Assembly (NCBI GenBank): GCA_037447655.1
Contig: JBBHKE010001422.1
Location: forward strand, 62,001 to 126,000
Source of the DNA: Zygnema cylindricum
Taxonomy: Eukaryota > Streptophyta > Zygnematophyceae > Zygnematales > Zygnemataceae
DNA length: 64,000 bases
Direction of reading: 5' to 3'
The position numbers and the translations under genes are program-made. A model generated the notes under the pieces. The model did no database searches. It was not told the DNA's origin and saw only the letters and a program-made list of their open reading frames with translations. Shown here piece by piece: positions 63,723-64,000 of the stretch (positions are counted from its first letter, which is position 1; each line of letters begins with the position of its first letter).

Positions 63723-64000
63723 TGTTGTTTTGAAAAGTCAGTTTCGTGCGTAACTGCTAATTGGATTTAATATGGAGGTTTGAATAGATTCACGGATTGG
63801 GGGAGCGAACGGATTGATAATTAAAGTTACGTAAAAGACTCATTGAGTGGTGTGAACAAGCAATGACAAATGGACGGCGGATCGCGAAGCGATCCGATGT
63901 AAAATAAACGGAATGTTGAAATAGGCGCCGCCGGTACAGAGCAGCTGCGACCCAGTTAAGTCAACGCAGTTGCGGCTATTTTCATGATCCGTACGGAAAG
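63723..64000 (+). promoter_or_regulatory. 3' LTR of the gag-only element (first 278 bp)
   Basis: Starts TGTTGTTTTGAAAAGTC after GGGGAAG and matches 60133-60410 except for two substitutions seen. The window ends inside it. Confidence 0.92.

Larger units (their letters stand above)
60133..64000 (+). mobile_element. Gag-only (TR-GAG type) copia-related LTR retrotransposon, 3' end outside window
   Basis: Two near-identical LTRs (the second cut by the window end) bracket a primer-binding site, one 582-aa gag-like frame, a kilobase of non-coding DNA and a polypurine tract. No protease, integrase, RT or RNase H motif occurs in any frame between the LTRs. The left flank is AGTAT (60128-60132); the right duplication would lie near 64519. 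It must depend on enzymes from another element, plausibly an element-A-like copia with the same priming site. Confidence 0.88.

Overview
The window looks like nuclear DNA of a land plant (or a close streptophyte relative). The only recognisable host gene is an alpha-expansin with introns, and nearly everything else is plant-type Ty1/copia LTR retrotransposons, hAT- and mariner-like non-autonomous DNA elements, satellite DNA and simple repeats. Species is not identifiable from the sequence. No bacterial-type operons, rRNA, canonical tRNA gene or CRISPR array was seen.

Layout. 1-9 kb: AT-rich intergenic DNA holding a 544-bp TA-flanked MITE (2263-2806), a 62-bp tandem repeat, and a 917-bp hAT-like element (6780-7696). 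9-11.4 kb: the alpha-expansin gene on the + strand. Its last two exons are clean; its first recognisable exon is damaged by small frame changes and followed by three echoes of one exon segment. 11.4-20.2 kb: simple repeats, a second MITE copy, a dispersed repeat present as a MITE-filled and a MITE-free copy, and three hAT-like elements with good 8-bp target duplications. 20.2-32.8 kb: a satellite of about 100-bp monomers in a four-type (A-B-C-D) higher-order order. It is split by a 9.6-kb head-to-head pair of copia elements (20336-29961) and by a solo LTR (31315-32658). 32.8-50.7 kb: a nest. A degraded minus-strand copia element H is split by a solo LTR and by a second minus-strand element E3 (36299-49078). 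E3's own 5' LTR is split by a nearly pristine plus-strand element A (41540-47987). A has one 1452-codon gag-pol frame, CGTTG target duplications, and 1048-bp LTRs with a single difference that I could find. 50.7-60.1 kb: a mosaic of truncated copia pieces in both orientations. 60.1 kb to the end: a young gag-only LTR element whose 3' LTR runs off the window.

All six copia 5' ends share one layout. The LTR ends directly at a primer-binding site complementary to the anticodon arm, not the 3' end, of initiator tRNA-Met, as in Drosophila copia. In the five 5' ends where it is readable, gag starts inside the LTR and reads through this site. Element A carries all enzymes. The gag-only element and the stop-bearing copies would need another element's enzymes, so the window records autonomous elements, dependants and relics side by side.

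Best leads for novelty: the gag-only element with its duplicated charged module, basic tail and captured second polypurine tract; the LTR-internal start codon overlapping the half-tRNA priming site; the four-monomer satellite; the antisense tRNA-like module in LTRs; and two dead elements sharing three in-frame TAG codons.
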